Origin: an uncultured Pseudorhodobacter sp. | Lineage (GTDB): Bacteria > Pseudomonadota > Alphaproteobacteria > Rhodobacterales > Rhodobacteraceae | DNA length: 13,913 nucleotides | Direction: 5' to 3' | Assembly: GCA_945952425.1 (NCBI GenBank) | Contig: CAMFIX010000025.1 | Coordinates: 1 to 13,913 of the forward strand | Part shown: positions 13,480 through 13,913 of the stretch, one piece after another | How the letters are laid out: each line of letters opens with the position of its first letter | Position numbering within the stretch: the stretch's first letter is position 1 | The notes under the pieces: generated by a model | What the model was told of the DNA's origin: nothing | Database searches by the model: none | Seen by the model: the letters and a program-made list of their open reading frames with translations, nothing else | Program-made: the position numbers and the translations under genes

Positions 13480-13913
13480 ATGACCGAGCAGACCTTCGCC
13501 GCCACCGTGGAGCGCCTGGGCGATGCGCTGGAGAAATGGGCCAAGCGGACGCGCTCGATCGCGGCCGGAAGCTGGGTGCGGCTGCAGGGGTTGGATCGGT
13601 CGAACCGGATCGTGGGCATCGACGACCTGTTCTTTGCCGAGGGCGAGGGCAAGCTGCGCCCCGTCGCGAGCCGTCCGATCCGTATGGCCGAAGGGCAGGT
13701 TCTGGACACCGATGCGCTGCGCAACTCCTTCTTTCCGCAGGTGATCGCCACCCATGCGCAAGAGATGGACCTCTCGCTGCATTTCCGCTTCCAGGGCCAT
13801 TTCAAACTGACCGTCTGGCAATCGCGGGAGGGATCGGAGCCCCTGGCCCTGGCGGAGGCGCATGCCAGCTCGCCCGATGGCGAGATCGACGGTCTGCGGC
13901 TGGAGCTGAGCTC
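13480..13913 (+). CDS. Unidentified protein, 3' end outside the window; possible GlfT2-type glycosyltransferase N-terminal domain
   Basis: The first 144 codons are visible (MTEQTFAATVERLGDALEKW at the start, no stop before the window end). After a polar helical N terminus (1-35) comes a beta-rich part: GIDDLFFAEGEGKLRPVASR, LDTDALRNSFFPQVIATHAQ, then LSLHFRFQGHFKLTVWQSRE and DGEIDGLRLELS. The pattern of a short 'T..N.FFP' segment followed by strands with a GxxKLTVWxS motif resembles the N-terminal beta-sandwich of GlfT2-like galactofuranosyltransferases, which precedes a GT2 catalytic domain. The catalytic domain would lie beyond the edge, so this is only a suggestion. The 90-bp gap after flgD has no clear terminator or promoter, and a weak ribosome-binding site (AAAGCGAG) precedes the ATG. 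Confidence 0.6.
   Translation, partial: MTEQTFAATVERLGDALEKWAKRTRSIAAGSWVRLQGLDRSNRIVGIDDLFFAEGEGKLRPVASRPIRMAEGQVLDTDALRNSFFPQVIATHAQEMDLSLHFRFQGHFKLTVWQSREGSEPLALAEAHASSPDGEIDGLRLELS

Noticed and set aside
47..13913. CRISPR arrays, tRNA/rRNA genes, phage or defence genes
   Set aside because: No regular direct repeats, no tRNA-like clover-leaf sequences and no such protein families were seen; coding density is taken up by flagellar genes.

Overview
The window is GC-rich and almost entirely a flagellar gene cluster of the alphaproteobacterial type, most likely from the Rhodobacterales. The pointers are the order flgB-flgC-fliE-fliQ-flgF-flgG-flgA-flgH-fliL, the alphaproteobacteria-specific regulators flaF and flbT beside the flagellin, a DUF1217 gene, a stand-alone rod-binding (FlgJ N-terminal) protein without muramidase domain, and a long Ala/Pro-rich FliK. 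The layout resembles the CtrA-controlled 'native' flagellar set of this order (Rhodobacter sphaeroides fla2). Genus cannot be told from the sequence. The first 46 bases are not genomic: they are a Nextera sequencing adaptor with its index, so the window begins at an assembly edge.

Layout. (1) 47-4268, minus strand: a tightly packed operon transcribed from flgB towards fliL (flgB, flgC, fliE, fliQ, flgF, flgG, flgA, flgH, partial fliL). Gaps are 0-9 bp and several start/stop codons overlap. It encodes rod, basal-body adaptor, export-gate, P-ring chaperone, L-ring and stator-associated parts. (2) 4354-5667, plus strand: fliI, the export ATPase, divergent from flgB across an 85-bp gap. (3) 5659-8538, minus strand: flagellin, flaF, flbT and a DUF1217 gene; the last converges on and overlaps the end of fliI. 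(4) 8751-9396, minus strand: a rod-binding protein and a small FlgN-like protein. (5) 9506-13389, plus strand: a very large fliK and flgD, which build and measure the hook. (6) 13480-13913, plus strand: the start of a non-flagellar-looking protein, cut by the window end, whose visible part resembles the beta-sandwich N-terminal domain of GlfT2-type glycosyltransferases.

Together the genes cover type III flagellar export (FliI, FliQ), rod and ring assembly (FlgB/C/F/G, FliE, rod-binding protein, FlgA, FlgH), hook construction and length control (FlgD, FliK), filament (flagellin), flagellin regulation (FlaF, FlbT) and motor function (FliL). The hook gene flgE, FlgI, the C ring and the remaining export gate are not present in the window.

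No new defence or mobile system is visible. The most interesting non-coding signals are: two mutually exclusive hairpins between flagellin and flaF; a structured flagellin leader close to the gene for FlbT, which in Caulobacter acts on flagellin mRNA leaders; and CtrA-like half-site pairs with 7-bp spacing in all three gaps that must hold flagellar promoters. The most unusual protein is the 1064-residue FliK, roughly 80% of which is Pro/Ala-rich.
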